Origin: an uncultured Pelagibacteraceae bacterium
GTDB taxonomy: Bacteria; Pseudomonadota; Alphaproteobacteria; Pelagibacterales; Pelagibacteraceae
Reading direction: 5' to 3'
DNA length: 64,000 nucleotides
Assembly: GCA_902595285.1 (NCBI GenBank)
Contig: CACJPL010000002.1
Span: 83,274-147,273 of the forward strand
The notes beneath the pieces were generated by a model. The model saw only the letters and a list, made by a program, of their open reading frames with translations. It was not told where the DNA came from and did not search any database. This document shows, piece after piece, positions 1-10,108 of this stretch (the first letter of the stretch is position 1; each line of letters begins with the position of its first letter). Both the position numbers and the translations under genes were made by a program.

Positions 1-1120
1 AATTATAAGGATCCATTATAATTCTTGGGAGTTTAGAGCTATCTAATAAGCCCTCTTCTAAATCAAATTCCCAAGCTCTATTTTGTTTTGCAAGCAACTG
101 TCTCTGAAGTTTATTTGCTAATTTCGTTATTACATCTTGGAAACCAATAAGCTGTTGATCTAAACTTTTTCTTAGTTTAGTTGCTTCATCAGCATTTTCT
201 AAATTCTCAGCTTTTACTATCTCATCATACTGTGAAGTAAATATTTTATAATCAAGATTTATATTATCTATATTTTTTTTTACTATTTGTTCTGAACTTT
301 GTTCTTCTGATTCAACTTCGTTAAGCTGTTCATCTAAGTTAAATTCATCAATGCTATAATCAGCGTCTAGAGAGGCTTGGGTTTCCTGGTCATTGTTTTC
401 ATCTTTATTATCTTCTTTATCACTGTTTTGATCATCATTTGAAGGATTGTCTTGCCCGTGATCCTGATTTTCTTCCTCTTTTTCGTTATCTTCATCACTT
501 TGAAAAATATCCATTTCTTCTAATATTTTAGAAAACTTTGAAGAGTAAGTATTTTGATCTTCTAGATTATTCATCAAAAATTCCCTATGTTTTTCGATAG
601 AATTTTCAAAATCATTCTCCCAAAAATTTAACATTCTAGAAGTTAGAGCATTTAACTTTATTTTATGAAAGTTTTTGAGCATATATAATTCAAAAGCCTC
701 AGCCACGGGTACATCCTCTTTTGTTTTTAATTGATCTTTTCTTTTACGATTAATTATTTGTGAATAGTTTTCATGAAAGTTTTTTTCTATTCCTTTAAGC
801 ATTTGACCTCCTAAGGCCTCATATCTAATCTTTTCAGCAATATTATAAAGTGATCTAGAGGAAGTATTCTTAGGTAAGTTTTTTTTATAAATTAACTCAT
901 CAGAAAATTTTTTTTTAAGTGCACTCGAATCAGTCTCCGCACGAAGTCTTATAAAGTCACTTGGATTCGTAAGATTATCGATTTCTAATGAAATAATATC
1001 TTTAGTTTTTTTGTCTCCGATATTCTTTTTATTTAAATCAAAATCATCTGAAATTACTTTTGCTGTTGAGTTTAAAGCAATTCTAAATTTTTCTTTTAAG
1101 TTGGTTTCTCTAGAGCTCAT
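1..1120 (-). CDS. cobT: Cobaltochelatase CobT-like subunit (partial, runs off the left edge)
   Basis: Open minus frame from ATG at 1118-1120 (MSSRETNLKEKFRIALNSTAKVISDDFDL...), acidic Asp/Glu/Gln-rich middle, directly upstream of cobS as in alphaproteobacteria. Not in the supplied ORF track because it is cut by the window edge. Confidence 0.85.
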   Translation of the reverse strand, partial: MSSRETNLKEKFRIALNSTAKVISDDFDLNKKNIGDKKTKDIISLEIDNLTNPSDFIRLRAETDSSALKKKFSDELIYKKNLPKNTSSRSLYNIAEKIRYEALGGQMLKGIEKNFHENYSQIINRKRKDQLKTKEDVPVAEAFELYMLKNFHKIKLNALTSRMLNFWENDFENSIEKHREFLMNNLEDQNTYSSKFSKILEEMDIFQSDEDNEKEEENQDHGQDNPSNDDQNSDKEDNKDENNDQETQASLDADYSIDEFNLDEQLNEVESEEQSSEQIVKKNIDNINLDYKIFTSQYDEIVKAENLENADEATKLRKSLDQQLIGFQDVITKLANKLQRQLLAKQNRAWEFDLEEGLLDSSKLPRIIMDPYN

Positions 1121-2095
1121 TTAAATTTGAATATTAACTAATGACTCTGGCAATTCCTCTCCAAAACATCTCTGATAATATTCTGCGATAGTATTTTTCT
1201 CAATATCATCGCATTTATTTAGAAAAGTTACTCTAAAAGCGTAACCAGTGTCTTTAAATATCTCTGCATTTTCTGCCCAATGTAATACTGTTCTTGGGCT
1301 CATCACTGTTGAAATATCTCCTGCAATAAATCCTTTACGCGTTAAAGATGCTACTTTTATCATGTTAGCAACCTTCTCTTTTCCCTTTGCGTTATTTAAG
1401 TTTTTATTTTTAGACAAAACAATGTCCATTTCTCTATCTAGGCTAAGATAGTTTAAAGTTGTAACAATATTCCATCTATCCATCTGACCTTGGTTAATTT
1501 GCTGCGTACCATGATAAAGACCTGTAGTATCACCAAGTCCAACAGTATTTGAAGTAGCAAATAATCTAAAAAATTTATTTTGTTTAATTACTTTGTTTTT
1601 ATCTAGTAATGTAAAATTTCCTTCAGCTTCTAAAACTCTTTGAATTACAAACATTACATCAGGTCTACCAGCATCATATTCATCAAAAACAAGTGCAACT
1701 GGATTTTGTATAGACCATGGTAAAATTCCTTCATTAAATTGAGTTACTTGTTTACCATCTTTAAGAACGATCGCATCTTTTCCAATCAAATCAATTCTAC
1801 TTACATGACTATCTAAATTTACACGGATACAAGGCCAATTTAATCTTGCAGCTATTTGCTCAATGTGAGTAGATTTTCCAGTGCCATGATACCCTTGAAC
1901 TAAAACTCTCTTATTAAACGCAAATCCTGAAATAATGGCTAAAGTAGTATCTCTATCGAACTTGTAGTTTTTATCAATTTCAGGAACGTATTCATTTTTT
2001 TTTGAAAATGCGTCAACTTCCATTTCTGAGTCAATTCCAAAAGTTTGTTTTAGTGAAACTTTAATATCTGGTTCTGTGTTAAGATTTGGTGTCAA
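1121..2095 (-). CDS. cobS: Cobaltochelatase CobS-like AAA+ (MoxR-type) ATPase
   Basis: Walker [55 protein letters not shown] typical of CobS; next to cobT. Confidence 0.92.
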   Translation of the reverse strand: MTPNLNTEPDIKVSLKQTFGIDSEMEVDAFSKKNEYVPEIDKNYKFDRDTTLAIISGFAFNKRVLVQGYHGTGKSTHIEQIAARLNWPCIRVNLDSHVSRIDLIGKDAIVLKDGKQVTQFNEGILPWSIQNPVALVFDEYDAGRPDVMFVIQRVLEAEGNFTLLDKNKVIKQNKFFRLFATSNTVGLGDTTGLYHGTQQINQGQMDRWNIVTTLNYLSLDREMDIVLSKNKNLNNAKGKEKVANMIKVASLTRKGFIAGDISTVMSPRTVLHWAENAEIFKDTGYAFRVTFLNKCDDIEKNTIAEYYQRCFGEELPESLVNIQI

Positions 2096-2627
2096 TTTTT
2101 TCTCTATAGGTATTTTTTAATTGGGTATAAGCTAATGTTATAAGTTTAAGTTTTTCCTCGTATTTTTTATTTCCAGAATTCATATCAGGGTGAAATTTTT
2201 TCACAAGTAATTTGAATTTATCTTGTATTTTCTTCCACTTTAAACCCACAGAAACTCCTAATATACCAAAAGCTTTTATATCTTTATGATCGAATTTAAA
2301 TTGACGCATATGATCATAATCTCCATTTATTTTTTCTTTATCGAACTCATCTCTCAAAGTTGTATTCCATAACACTTTGAAAAAATTATCTGAAGAGCTA
2401 AAGCTTTGAGTGGGTTTGTGCCAAGTCATGTCAGATTTTAGAAAATCTATTACTTGGTCATCATTCATTCCTGAAAAATAGTTCCAATTTTTATTAAATT
2501 CTTTTACATGCTCAAGGCAAAGCATTCTAAATTTTCTGCTATTATCTTTTTCAACTGGTGCCTTATATTCACCTATTTCATTACAATTATTCCAGTCACA
2601 AATATTTTTCATGATATATAATAACAT
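2079..2627 (-). CDS. DnaJ (J-domain) family protein
   Basis: C-terminal [52 protein letters not shown] = J-domain with HPD; cobS-dnaJ-bolA synteny. Confidence 0.85.
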   Translation of the reverse strand: MLLYIMKNICDWNNCNEIGEYKAPVEKDNSRKFRMLCLEHVKEFNKNWNYFSGMNDDQVIDFLKSDMTWHKPTQSFSSSDNFFKVLWNTTLRDEFDKEKINGDYDHMRQFKFDHKDIKAFGILGVSVGLKWKKIQDKFKLLVKKFHPDMNSGNKKYEEKLKLITLAYTQLKNTYREKIDTKS

Positions 2628-2629
2628 AT

Positions 2630-2890
2630 ATGGATATAAATGAGTTAATTACAATTGTAAAAAATAAATTATTAAACCAAATTAATATTGAAAGTATAAA
2701 TATTGAAGATAAATCTTTTCTTCATAAAAATCACAAAGGAAATCAAGAGGGAAAATATCATTTAAAGTTAATTATTGTCTCAGAAGAACTAAAAAAAATG
2801 AATAAAATTGAAAGTAATAAAAAAATTTACAAGATTTTAGATCAAGAATTAAAAGAATTTATTCACTCAATCCAAATTTTAATTAATTAA
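2630..2890 (+). CDS. BolA family protein
   Basis: 86 aa with BolA-type pattern (HKNHKGNQEGKYHLKLIIVSEELKKMNKIESNKKIYKIL); divergent from the dnaJ-like gene. Confidence 0.75.
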   Translation: MDINELITIVKNKLLNQINIESINIEDKSFLHKNHKGNQEGKYHLKLIIVSEELKKMNKIESNKKIYKILDQELKEFIHSIQILIN

Positions 2891-3985
2891 AAATTTCCTT
2901 AAAAATAAATTTACCTTTTTTTTCGAGTATTGTTTGTTGAAAATTGGCTTACCAATGTTTTTTAATAAAACTAAATTTATTTTTTTAGAATTATTTTTTT
3001 TATCTTTAATCATAAAAGATAAAATCCTATTTAAATCTTTTATAGAAAAATGTTTTTTTATTGAAGAAGGTAGACCAGAACTATCAATATGATTTATAAT
3101 TAAATTATATTCATTTTTACTGAGCATATTTTCCCTTAAACTAAAATTAAGTGCTGTCTTCATTCCAAGTATCACTGCTTCACCATGATTTAGTTTATGA
3201 TTATACCCTAAGCCTGCCTCATAAGCATGGCCAAATGTATGACCAAAATTTAATACTTTTCTTAATGCTGTTTCTTTTTCATCTTTTTCGACTATCTTTT
3301 TTTTAATTTTACAACTTTCATAGATAGCTTTTTCAATAAATGGAGATGAAAGACTTAAAATCTTTTTAAGATTCTTATTTAAGAAAATAAAAAATTTTTT
3401 ATTTTCAATTAATGAATGCTTCAATATTTCTCCATATCCACAAATTATCTCTCTTTTTGATAAAGATTTAAGAAATTGAATGTCTGAGAGAACCAATGAT
3501 GGTTGATAAAAACTTCCTATTAAATTTTTACCATACTTAGAATTAACTCCAGTTTTTCCACCTATTGAAGAATCAACTTGAGCTAAAAGAGTTGTTGGAA
3601 TATTTGCAAACTTTAGGCCCCTTTTGAAAAGACTAGCCGCAAAGCCACTTACGTCACCTGTAATTCCTCCTCCTAAAGAAATTAAAATATCATTTCTTGA
3701 AAAGTTTTTATTTAATAAAACTTCTAGAATTTTATTAACGCTATTAATATTTTTATTTTTTTCACTAGCATTAAAAAATAACACAAAAATACTTTTATTT
3801 TTTAAAGACTTTTTAATATTTGAGACTAATTTTTTTGGAACATTTTTATCAACAACAATTAAACATTTATTAAAATCAATTGAATTTGATTTAAAAATTT
3901 TTGATATACTTGAGGTCAAATTTGATCCAATAATTATTGGATATTTTTCGGTTTTAGTTATTATGTTTAATCTAGTTTGTTTCAT
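2879..3985 (-). CDS. aroB: 3-dehydroquinate synthase
   Basis: SLGGGITGDVSGFAASLFKRGLKFANIPTTLLAQVDSSIGGKTGVN; FGHTFGHAYE; next to aroK. Confidence 0.95.
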   Translation of the reverse strand: MKQTRLNIITKTEKYPIIIGSNLTSSISKIFKSNSIDFNKCLIVVDKNVPKKLVSNIKKSLKNKSIFVLFFNASEKNKNINSVNKILEVLLNKNFSRNDILISLGGGITGDVSGFAASLFKRGLKFANIPTTLLAQVDSSIGGKTGVNSKYGKNLIGSFYQPSLVLSDIQFLKSLSKREIICGYGEILKHSLIENKKFFIFLNKNLKKILSLSSPFIEKAIYESCKIKKKIVEKDEKETALRKVLNFGHTFGHAYEAGLGYNHKLNHGEAVILGMKTALNFSLRENMLSKNEYNLIINHIDSSGLPSSIKKHFSIKDLNRILSFMIKDKKNNSKKINLVLLKNIGKPIFNKQYSKKKVNLFLRKFLIN

Positions 3986-4484
3986 AAATTTCTACAATTT
4001 TTTTTACTATTTCAATTTTAGTAAGATTATCACACTTTATCTCATATAAAGCTTTAGAATAAATGTTAGATCGTTTCTTAATTAAATCAATTAACTCAGT
4101 ATCTGTTGCATTATTCGTTAATGGTCTTTTTTTACTGTTTTTAATTCTATTTAACAATGTTTTATCATCCCAATTTAGCCAAAAAGATAAATGATTTTTT
4201 AAAATTTCTTTCCTAATATTGTTATTTGCAAAAGCTCCCCCACCAAGTGAAATCACAGTAGAGCTTAATTTAAGCTTTTTTAAAGTTGTTTGTTCTTCAA
4301 TTTTTCTAAAATAATTCTCACCCTTAACTTCAAAGATTTTTTTTATTGTAATGTTTAAATTTTTTTCAATTTCTTTATCGATGTCGACAAAATTTAATTT
4401 TAATTTCTTAGCTACTAAAGATCCAATAGTGCTCTTGCCAGAACCCATCATCCCCAAAAAAACTAGATTTTCTTTTGATTTCAT
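3972..4484 (-). CDS. aroK: Shikimate kinase
   Basis: FLGMMGSGKSTIGSLVAKKL P-loop, DIDKEIE, RKIEEQ, SLGGGAF, RPL; likely start is the internal Met at 4484 (MKSKENLVFLG). Confidence 0.93.
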   Translation of the reverse strand: MKSKENLVFLGMMGSGKSTIGSLVAKKLKLNFVDIDKEIEKNLNITIKKIFEVKGENYFRKIEEQTTLKKLKLSSTVISLGGGAFANNNIRKEILKNHLSFWLNWDDKTLLNRIKNSKKRPLTNNATDTELIDLIKKRSNIYSKALYEIKCDNLTKIEIVKKIVEIYETN

Positions 4485-4541
4485 AAGTTTCTTTATTGAA
4501 AAAACATAAATATGTCTTAATTTGAAATTATCTAAAAGTAT

Positions 4542-4724
4542 ATGCAATTCATTAAAAACACAAGTTCAGGCAAAGCAAGTATCATAGGACTTGTGATTAA
4601 ATCTATAATCGGATTAGGGGTTATTTTAGGTATTATTTTTTTTCTAAGCACAATTGATTTTCCTGCACCTAAAAAAGAAATTGAAAAAATTATTCCAAAT
4701 GAAAATTTTAAAATTGTTAAATAA
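4542..4724 (+). CDS. Small membrane protein, 60 aa, function unknown
   Basis: One strong hydrophobic segment (ASIIGLVIKSIIGLGVILGIIFFL); divergent from aroK; 3' end overlaps the start of the next gene. Confidence 0.6.
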   Translation: MQFIKNTSSGKASIIGLVIKSIIGLGVILGIIFFLSTIDFPAPKKEIEKIIPNENFKIVK

Positions 4725-6462
4725 GAAAATTCTTTCAATTACTTTAGTTTGTCTAATTTTTTTCACACCCACGTTTGCAGAAGATAAGCCAATTGATATT
4801 TGGAATATAAAAAAAAAAGATAATGAAGTTATATCAGAAACAAATATTTCAAGTGAAAATTCTAGTGGCACTTCTCAAAATAGTGTTTACGAATTACAAA
4901 CAAATAAACAAACAGATACAATTAAACTAGATAATGAATTTTCATCAACAGAAATTAAAATTGTTGGGTTATATGATCCAAGTGAAAACGGCTTAAGTAT
5001 GGATATGTGGTCAAACTCAGATGGCACTAAATTAAAAAATTTATTTCAGAATATTAATAAGTTTAATCTTTCTGAGGATGCATCTGATATAATGCATATA
5101 TCTTTATTAACCAATGCTTATTCTCCAACTCAAAACATTACTGAGCAAGAATTTATGAGCTTTAAATCTGATTGGTTAATTAAAGATGCAAACTTAGAAT
5201 TAATAGAAGAATATTTAATAAAGAATCAAGTAATAAATTTACATCCAAATTTAACTCGATATTTGGTAGATAGTTATTTATCGGAATCAAACCTAAAAAA
5301 ATCATGTGAGATTTTTTCTAAAAATTCTGAACCCATTCAAGATGAATATCTATCTAAATTTAATTTATATTGTTTAATCAATTATGGAAAAAATGAAGAG
5401 GCGCAACTAATCTTAGATTTAAAAAAAGAATTAGGTTTTGAAGACAATTATTACGAAAACAAAATAAATTATTTATTTGGATATCTAGAAGAGGCAGATA
5501 AAGAAATATCAATAAATTCAATTTTAGATTTTCATTTAGCACATAGAACAATACCTGAGTTTTTTTACGAACCAAGTCAAAATACACCTAAAATAATTTG
5601 GAAATATCTTTCAGCTGCCAATTTACTCTACAAAATTCAAGATATAGAAATTACTGATGTAAAAAAAATTTCTACAATAGAAAAAGCTGTTAATGATAAG
5701 AATTATTCCGAGGAGAAGTTGTTCGAATTTTATAAAAAATTCCAATTTAATATTAATCAATTTTTAAACGCAAAAGAGGCGTATAAATCTTTATCTTCAA
5801 TCGAGGGACGTGCTCTTCTATATCAAAGAACTCTTTTAACAGAAGAACCAAAAATCAAATTAGAATTTATAAAAATTTTAAAGGATCTATTTATATTTGA
5901 TAATATAGGCGATGCCTTCGATTTAGAATTAAAAAAATTTTTAGGTGAAATTAATGTTGAGGATGTTCCATCAAATTTTACAAAATTTTATAATAGCAAC
6001 CTAAATAAAAAAGAGACGGCAGATAAAAAGATTAAATATAACAGTAAAATTTTACATCAATCAAAACTTATAAATTATTTTAATGGAGATTATGCAAAAT
6101 CTAAAATTGAAGAGGATCTAGATAAATTTTTAAAGAAAATTAAAAAAGATAAAAAATATTTTTTATCAAAAAAAGATATAATTTTTCTAGAGGCTCTTAA
6201 ATCTGATGGAGTTGAAATTTCAAAAAAATATGACAGTCTTTATGAGGTGAAGCAATCAGAAATGCCTGCCGATATTCAAAAAATGATAGATAATAATGAG
6301 ATTGGTGCTGCATTGTTGAGAATAATTGAGGTAATTGGACCTGACAAAATTGAAAATATTGATGAAGATACAGTTTATTTTATTATCAATACTTTAAATC
6401 AATTAAACGTTGATTTAATTAGAAACAAACTATTGCTAAAAGTTCTTCCTTTAAAAGTATAA
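4699..6462 (+). CDS. Predicted secreted/periplasmic protein of unknown function (about 587 aa)
   Basis: From ATG 4699: MKILKLLNKKILSITLVCLIFFTPTFAEDKPID has a Sec signal-like N-terminus; no family recognised. Confidence 0.75.
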   Translation: MKILKLLNKKILSITLVCLIFFTPTFAEDKPIDIWNIKKKDNEVISETNISSENSSGTSQNSVYELQTNKQTDTIKLDNEFSSTEIKIVGLYDPSENGLSMDMWSNSDGTKLKNLFQNINKFNLSEDASDIMHISLLTNAYSPTQNITEQEFMSFKSDWLIKDANLELIEEYLIKNQVINLHPNLTRYLVDSYLSESNLKKSCEIFSKNSEPIQDEYLSKFNLYCLINYGKNEEAQLILDLKKELGFEDNYYENKINYLFGYLEEADKEISINSILDFHLAHRTIPEFFYEPSQNTPKIIWKYLSAANLLYKIQDIEITDVKKISTIEKAVNDKNYSEEKLFEFYKKFQFNINQFLNAKEAYKSLSSIEGRALLYQRTLLTEEPKIKLEFIKILKDLFIFDNIGDAFDLELKKFLGEINVEDVPSNFTKFYNSNLNKKETADKKIKYNSKILHQSKLINYFNGDYAKSKIEEDLDKFLKKIKKDKKYFLSKKDIIFLEALKSDGVEISKKYDSLYEVKQSEMPADIQKMIDNNEIGAALLRIIEVIGPDKIENIDEDTVYFIINTLNQLNVDLIRNKLLLKVLPLKV

Positions 6463-6488
6463 AAATTATAATAAAATAAAAACAAGTT

Positions 6489-7007
6489 ATGGCTATCAGA
6501 ACTATAATAACAGAACCTAATAAATTGCTTAGGCAAATTTCTAAACCAGTCAATAGTGTTGGTAAAGAAGAACAAAAATTGATGGATGATATGCTAGAGA
6601 CAATGTATGACGCAAACGGAATTGGTCTCGCGGCGATACAAGTTGGTATACCAAAGAGAATTATTGTAATGGATATAAGTAAAGATGAGAGTAAAAAAGA
6701 GCCAAGATATTTCGTAAATCCGGTTATTAAAAATAAAGATCCAGAAAAAGCAACTTATGAGGAAGGATGTCTTTCTGTGCCAAATCAGTTTGCAGAAATT
6801 GATAGAGCTAGTAAGTGCGAAGTAGAATATCTTGATTATGATGGAGAAAAGAAATTGCTAAAGGCAGATGGTCTTCTTGCAACATGTATTCAGCACGAGA
6901 TGGACCATTTAGAGGGAATCCTATTTATTGATTATCTTTCAAAATTAAAAAGGTCAATGATAATTAAAAAATTATCAAAATTAAAATCTACTTCTGTAGA
7001 AGCTTAA
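6489..7007 (+). CDS. def: Peptide deformylase
   Basis: GIGLAAIQVGIPKRI, EGCLSVP, QHEMDHLEGILFIDYL motifs. Confidence 0.97.
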   Translation: MAIRTIITEPNKLLRQISKPVNSVGKEEQKLMDDMLETMYDANGIGLAAIQVGIPKRIIVMDISKDESKKEPRYFVNPVIKNKDPEKATYEEGCLSVPNQFAEIDRASKCEVEYLDYDGEKKLLKADGLLATCIQHEMDHLEGILFIDYLSKLKRSMIIKKLSKLKSTSVEA

Positions 7008-7010
7008 TCA

Positions 7011-7934
7011 ATGTTAAAAAAAATAGTTTTTATGGGCACTCCCATGTTTGCTGTTCCAATTTTAAAATCACTTTATCAAAATGGATATCCTATTTCTTGT
7101 GTTTATACACAACCATCTCAAAAATCTAAAAGAGGTCAAAAAATTAACAAGTCACCAATTCAATTAATTTCAGAGACTTTAAATATAGAATTTAGAACAC
7201 CAAATTCATTAAAAGAAAATTTAGATGAATTAAAATATTTTAAATCTTTAGAGGCAGATTTGGCAATAGTTGTTGCTTATGGTCAAATTATACCAAAGTC
7301 ATATTTAAATTTAACTAAAAAAGGATTTATTAATATACATGCATCTATTCTTCCAAAATGGAGAGGTGCTGCTCCTATTCAAAGATCAATTATGAATTTA
7401 GATAAAGAGACAGGAATTAGTATTATGAAAATAGGAGAGAAACTAGATACAGGACCAGTATGTAATGTTTATAAAATTAATATAGAAAATAATTTAAATG
7501 CTGAAGATATTAATGAAAAGCTATCAAGTTTAGCTGCAGAGAAAATTTTAGATAATATAGATGATATATATGAGGATAAAGCAAACTTCATAGAACAAGA
7601 TCACTCATCAGCTACATATGCATCAAAAATTCAAAAATTAGAGGGGCAGATTAATTGGAACGAGGATGCTAAAATTATAATTGGTAAAATAAATGGACTT
7701 TATCCAATTCCAGGTGCTTATTTCATGTTTAACGGTGAGAGATATAAAATATTAAAAGCAGAAATTGGACAAGCACAAGGAAAGCCAGGTGAGGTTTTAT
7801 CTGACCATTTAGAAATCTCATGTGGAGATAAAAAATCAATAAAAATTAAAGAAATACAAAGACAAGGAAAAAGGCCTCAAAGTATTGGAGAATTTGTTTT
7901 AGGAACACAAATTAAAAAGGGTTCATTTTTATAA
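7011..7934 (+). CDS. fmt: Methionyl-tRNA formyltransferase
   Basis: MGTPMFAVPILKSL, SILPKWRGAAPIQRSI; def-fmt-truA operon. Confidence 0.96.
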   Translation: MLKKIVFMGTPMFAVPILKSLYQNGYPISCVYTQPSQKSKRGQKINKSPIQLISETLNIEFRTPNSLKENLDELKYFKSLEADLAIVVAYGQIIPKSYLNLTKKGFINIHASILPKWRGAAPIQRSIMNLDKETGISIMKIGEKLDTGPVCNVYKINIENNLNAEDINEKLSSLAAEKILDNIDDIYEDKANFIEQDHSSATYASKIQKLEGQINWNEDAKIIIGKINGLYPIPGAYFMFNGERYKILKAEIGQAQGKPGEVLSDHLEISCGDKKSIKIKEIQRQGKRPQSIGEFVLGTQIKKGSFL

Positions 7935-8674
7935 TGAATAGATACCAAATACTTATTGAGTATGTAGGGACAAATTTTAGAGGATGGCAAATTCAAAAAA
8001 AGGGCCCAACAATTCAAGGATTAATTCAAGAAAAATTATCAAAATTATTAAAAGAAAAAATTGTTTTACATGGTCAAGGAAGAACTGATGCAGGGGTTCA
8101 TGCATTTGAGCAATCTGCACACTTTGATTGCAAAAACAAAATAATTGATAAAATTAAATTTTTAAAATCCATTAATCATTTTTTAAATTTAAAAGATATT
8201 GCAATTAAAAATATTAAAAAAAAAAATAATAAATTTCATGCTAGATTTTCAGCAAAACAAAGAATTTATAAATACTTTATTTTTAATCAAATAAGCCAAC
8301 CAATAATTGAAAAAAATAGAGCGTGGCATGTTCGTAGGCCTTTAAATTTAGAATTAATGAAAAAGGGTGCAAAAAAATTATTAGGAACTAATGATTATTC
8401 AACTTTTAGATCTTCAAGTTGCAATGCTAAAAATCCAATTAAAACTATTAAATCAATTAAAATTAAATCATCAAAAAATAAAATTGAATTTCAATTTAGT
8501 TCTCAATCATTTTTACAACATCAGGTTAGGTCTATGGTTGGTTGTTTAAAATACTTGGGAGAAACTAAATGGGATTTGAAAACTTTTGAAAAGACATTTA
8601 AGTCAAAAAAAAGAACATTGTGTGCTCCTCCAGCACCAGCAAGTGGTTTATTTTTATTTAGAGTTCTTTATTAA
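7934..8674 (+). CDS. truA: tRNA pseudouridine synthase A
   Basis: YVGTNFRGWQIQ, GQGRTDAGVHAFEQSAHFD, SFLQHQVRSMVG. Confidence 0.96.
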   Translation: MNRYQILIEYVGTNFRGWQIQKKGPTIQGLIQEKLSKLLKEKIVLHGQGRTDAGVHAFEQSAHFDCKNKIIDKIKFLKSINHFLNLKDIAIKNIKKKNNKFHARFSAKQRIYKYFIFNQISQPIIEKNRAWHVRRPLNLELMKKGAKKLLGTNDYSTFRSSSCNAKNPIKTIKSIKIKSSKNKIEFQFSSQSFLQHQVRSMVGCLKYLGETKWDLKTFEKTFKSKKRTLCAPPAPASGLFLFRVLY

Positions 8675-9145
8675 TTTATTTTTATTACTCATAGCAAACT
8701 TTTTATTTATTCGCCATCTAGACTCAGCTCTTACAATATACCCACAACAGTTTTTTGATTTACATTTACAAGGAAATTGTTTGTAGTTTTCATCATAATC
8801 AAATCCATAATCACAGGTAAACTCCTCACCTTTTTTAATATCTTTGATCGCCTTGACCCAAATTTTCAATCCCTTTCCATCGTAATCACAATTATTATCA
8901 CAAGAATGATTAATTAAACCTGCGGTATTCCATGAAAAATCTCCATCTAGATCGTATCTTTTATTTATTGTGAATAAATATATTGGTTTACTATTATCGT
9001 ACTTATCAGAATCTTGTGTTTGTTTTTTTGTTATAAGTTTTCCGACATAGTCAATTATTTTGGTTCCTTCTTTAATGTCACGAGTTGCATAAAGTCCTCT
9101 CCCTTTATTATCAATGCCAGATTTTTTTATTTTATATAACTTCAT
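8654..9145 (-). CDS. SET-domain (putative lysine methyltransferase) protein with post-SET Cys cluster
   Basis: KGRGLYATRDIKEGTKIIDYVG, AGLINHSCDNNCDY, IKKGEEFTCDYGFDYD, CKCKSKNCCG. Confidence 0.88.
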   Translation of the reverse strand: MKLYKIKKSGIDNKGRGLYATRDIKEGTKIIDYVGKLITKKQTQDSDKYDNSKPIYLFTINKRYDLDGDFSWNTAGLINHSCDNNCDYDGKGLKIWVKAIKDIKKGEEFTCDYGFDYDENYKQFPCKCKSKNCCGYIVRAESRWRINKKFAMSNKNKLIKNSK

Positions 9146-9178
9146 GAAATTTTTTATTTAGAGTTTTCTTAAGAATTA

Positions 9179-10108
9179 TCAATTAAATTCTAAAAGAGCA
9201 TCAACATGTCTTTTAGTGCTGTCTCGAAGTGCATTTAGGTCATAACCGCCCTCTAAAATTGAAACAACTTTTCCATTACAAAACTTTTTAGAAGTCTCTA
9301 ATACTCTTTTAGTAATAGTAAAATAATCCTCTGTTTTTAAATTAAATTGAGCGAGAGGGTCATCTTCATGTGCATCAAAGCCAGCGCTAATCAATATAAA
9401 CTCTGGTCTAAACTCTTCTAATTTTTTTAATACACGGTCAAATACGTTTAAATATTCTTCTGAACTTATACCAGCTGGCAAAGGTATATTAAAGATATTG
9501 TTAAATTTACCTCTTTCTTGTTCTGAACCAGTTCCCGGGTAATAGGGATATTGGTGAGTTGATATAAAAAGAACATTTTCATGTTCATAAAAAATATCCT
9601 GTGTTCCATTACCGTGATGTACATCAAAATCTATTATTGCAACTTTCTTATATTTATATTTTTTCAACAAATAATTTGCACCAACACTAACTGAATTTAA
9701 AATGCAAAAACCAGCAGCCTTATTTTGTGAACTATGATGCCCAGGAGGTCGAACACTACAGAATGCATTTCTAAATTCTTTTTTTTCCACCCCATCAATT
9801 GCAGCAATTATTGATCCAACTGCATCGAAGGTTGCGTCTTTGCTTCCAGGTGAAATGATTGTATCACCATCAAGTGAAGAAAAACCTTTTTTTGGAAAAG
9901 AACTTTTTACTAAATCTAAATAATTATTTTCATGTGTGGTTAATAGAATATCATCTGAAACTTTAGATGGTTTCTTCCATATAAGATTTTTATTATTAAG
10001 TTTTTTAAAATTTTCTACTATGACTGATACTCTTGCTATTTGTTCTGGATGCCCAGGACCTGTATCATGATTTTGAGATGTATCTGATGTAATTAAGCCA
10101 GTTTTCAC
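9179..10108 (-). CDS. Histone deacetylase-family (acetylpolyamine amidohydrolase/AcuC-like) protein
   Basis: HDTGPGHPEQIARV, RPPGHHSSQNKAAGFCILNSVSVGANYL, VAIIDFDVHHGNGTQDIFY, LISAGFDAHEDDPL, LEGGYD. Confidence 0.94.
   Translation of the reverse strand: MKTGLITSDTSQNHDTGPGHPEQIARVSVIVENFKKLNNKNLIWKKPSKVSDDILLTTHENNYLDLVKSSFPKKGFSSLDGDTIISPGSKDATFDAVGSIIAAIDGVEKKEFRNAFCSVRPPGHHSSQNKAAGFCILNSVSVGANYLLKKYKYKKVAIIDFDVHHGNGTQDIFYEHENVLFISTHQYPYYPGTGSEQERGKFNNIFNIPLPAGISSEEYLNVFDRVLKKLEEFRPEFILISAGFDAHEDDPLAQFNLKTEDYFTITKRVLETSKKFCNGKVVSILEGGYDLNALRDSTKRHVDALLEFN

Noticed and set aside
4644-4871. Small ORFs 4532-4738 and 4644-4871 on the minus strand
   Set aside because: Antisense to the signal-peptide region of the secreted protein and to the 60-aa gene; no independent support.
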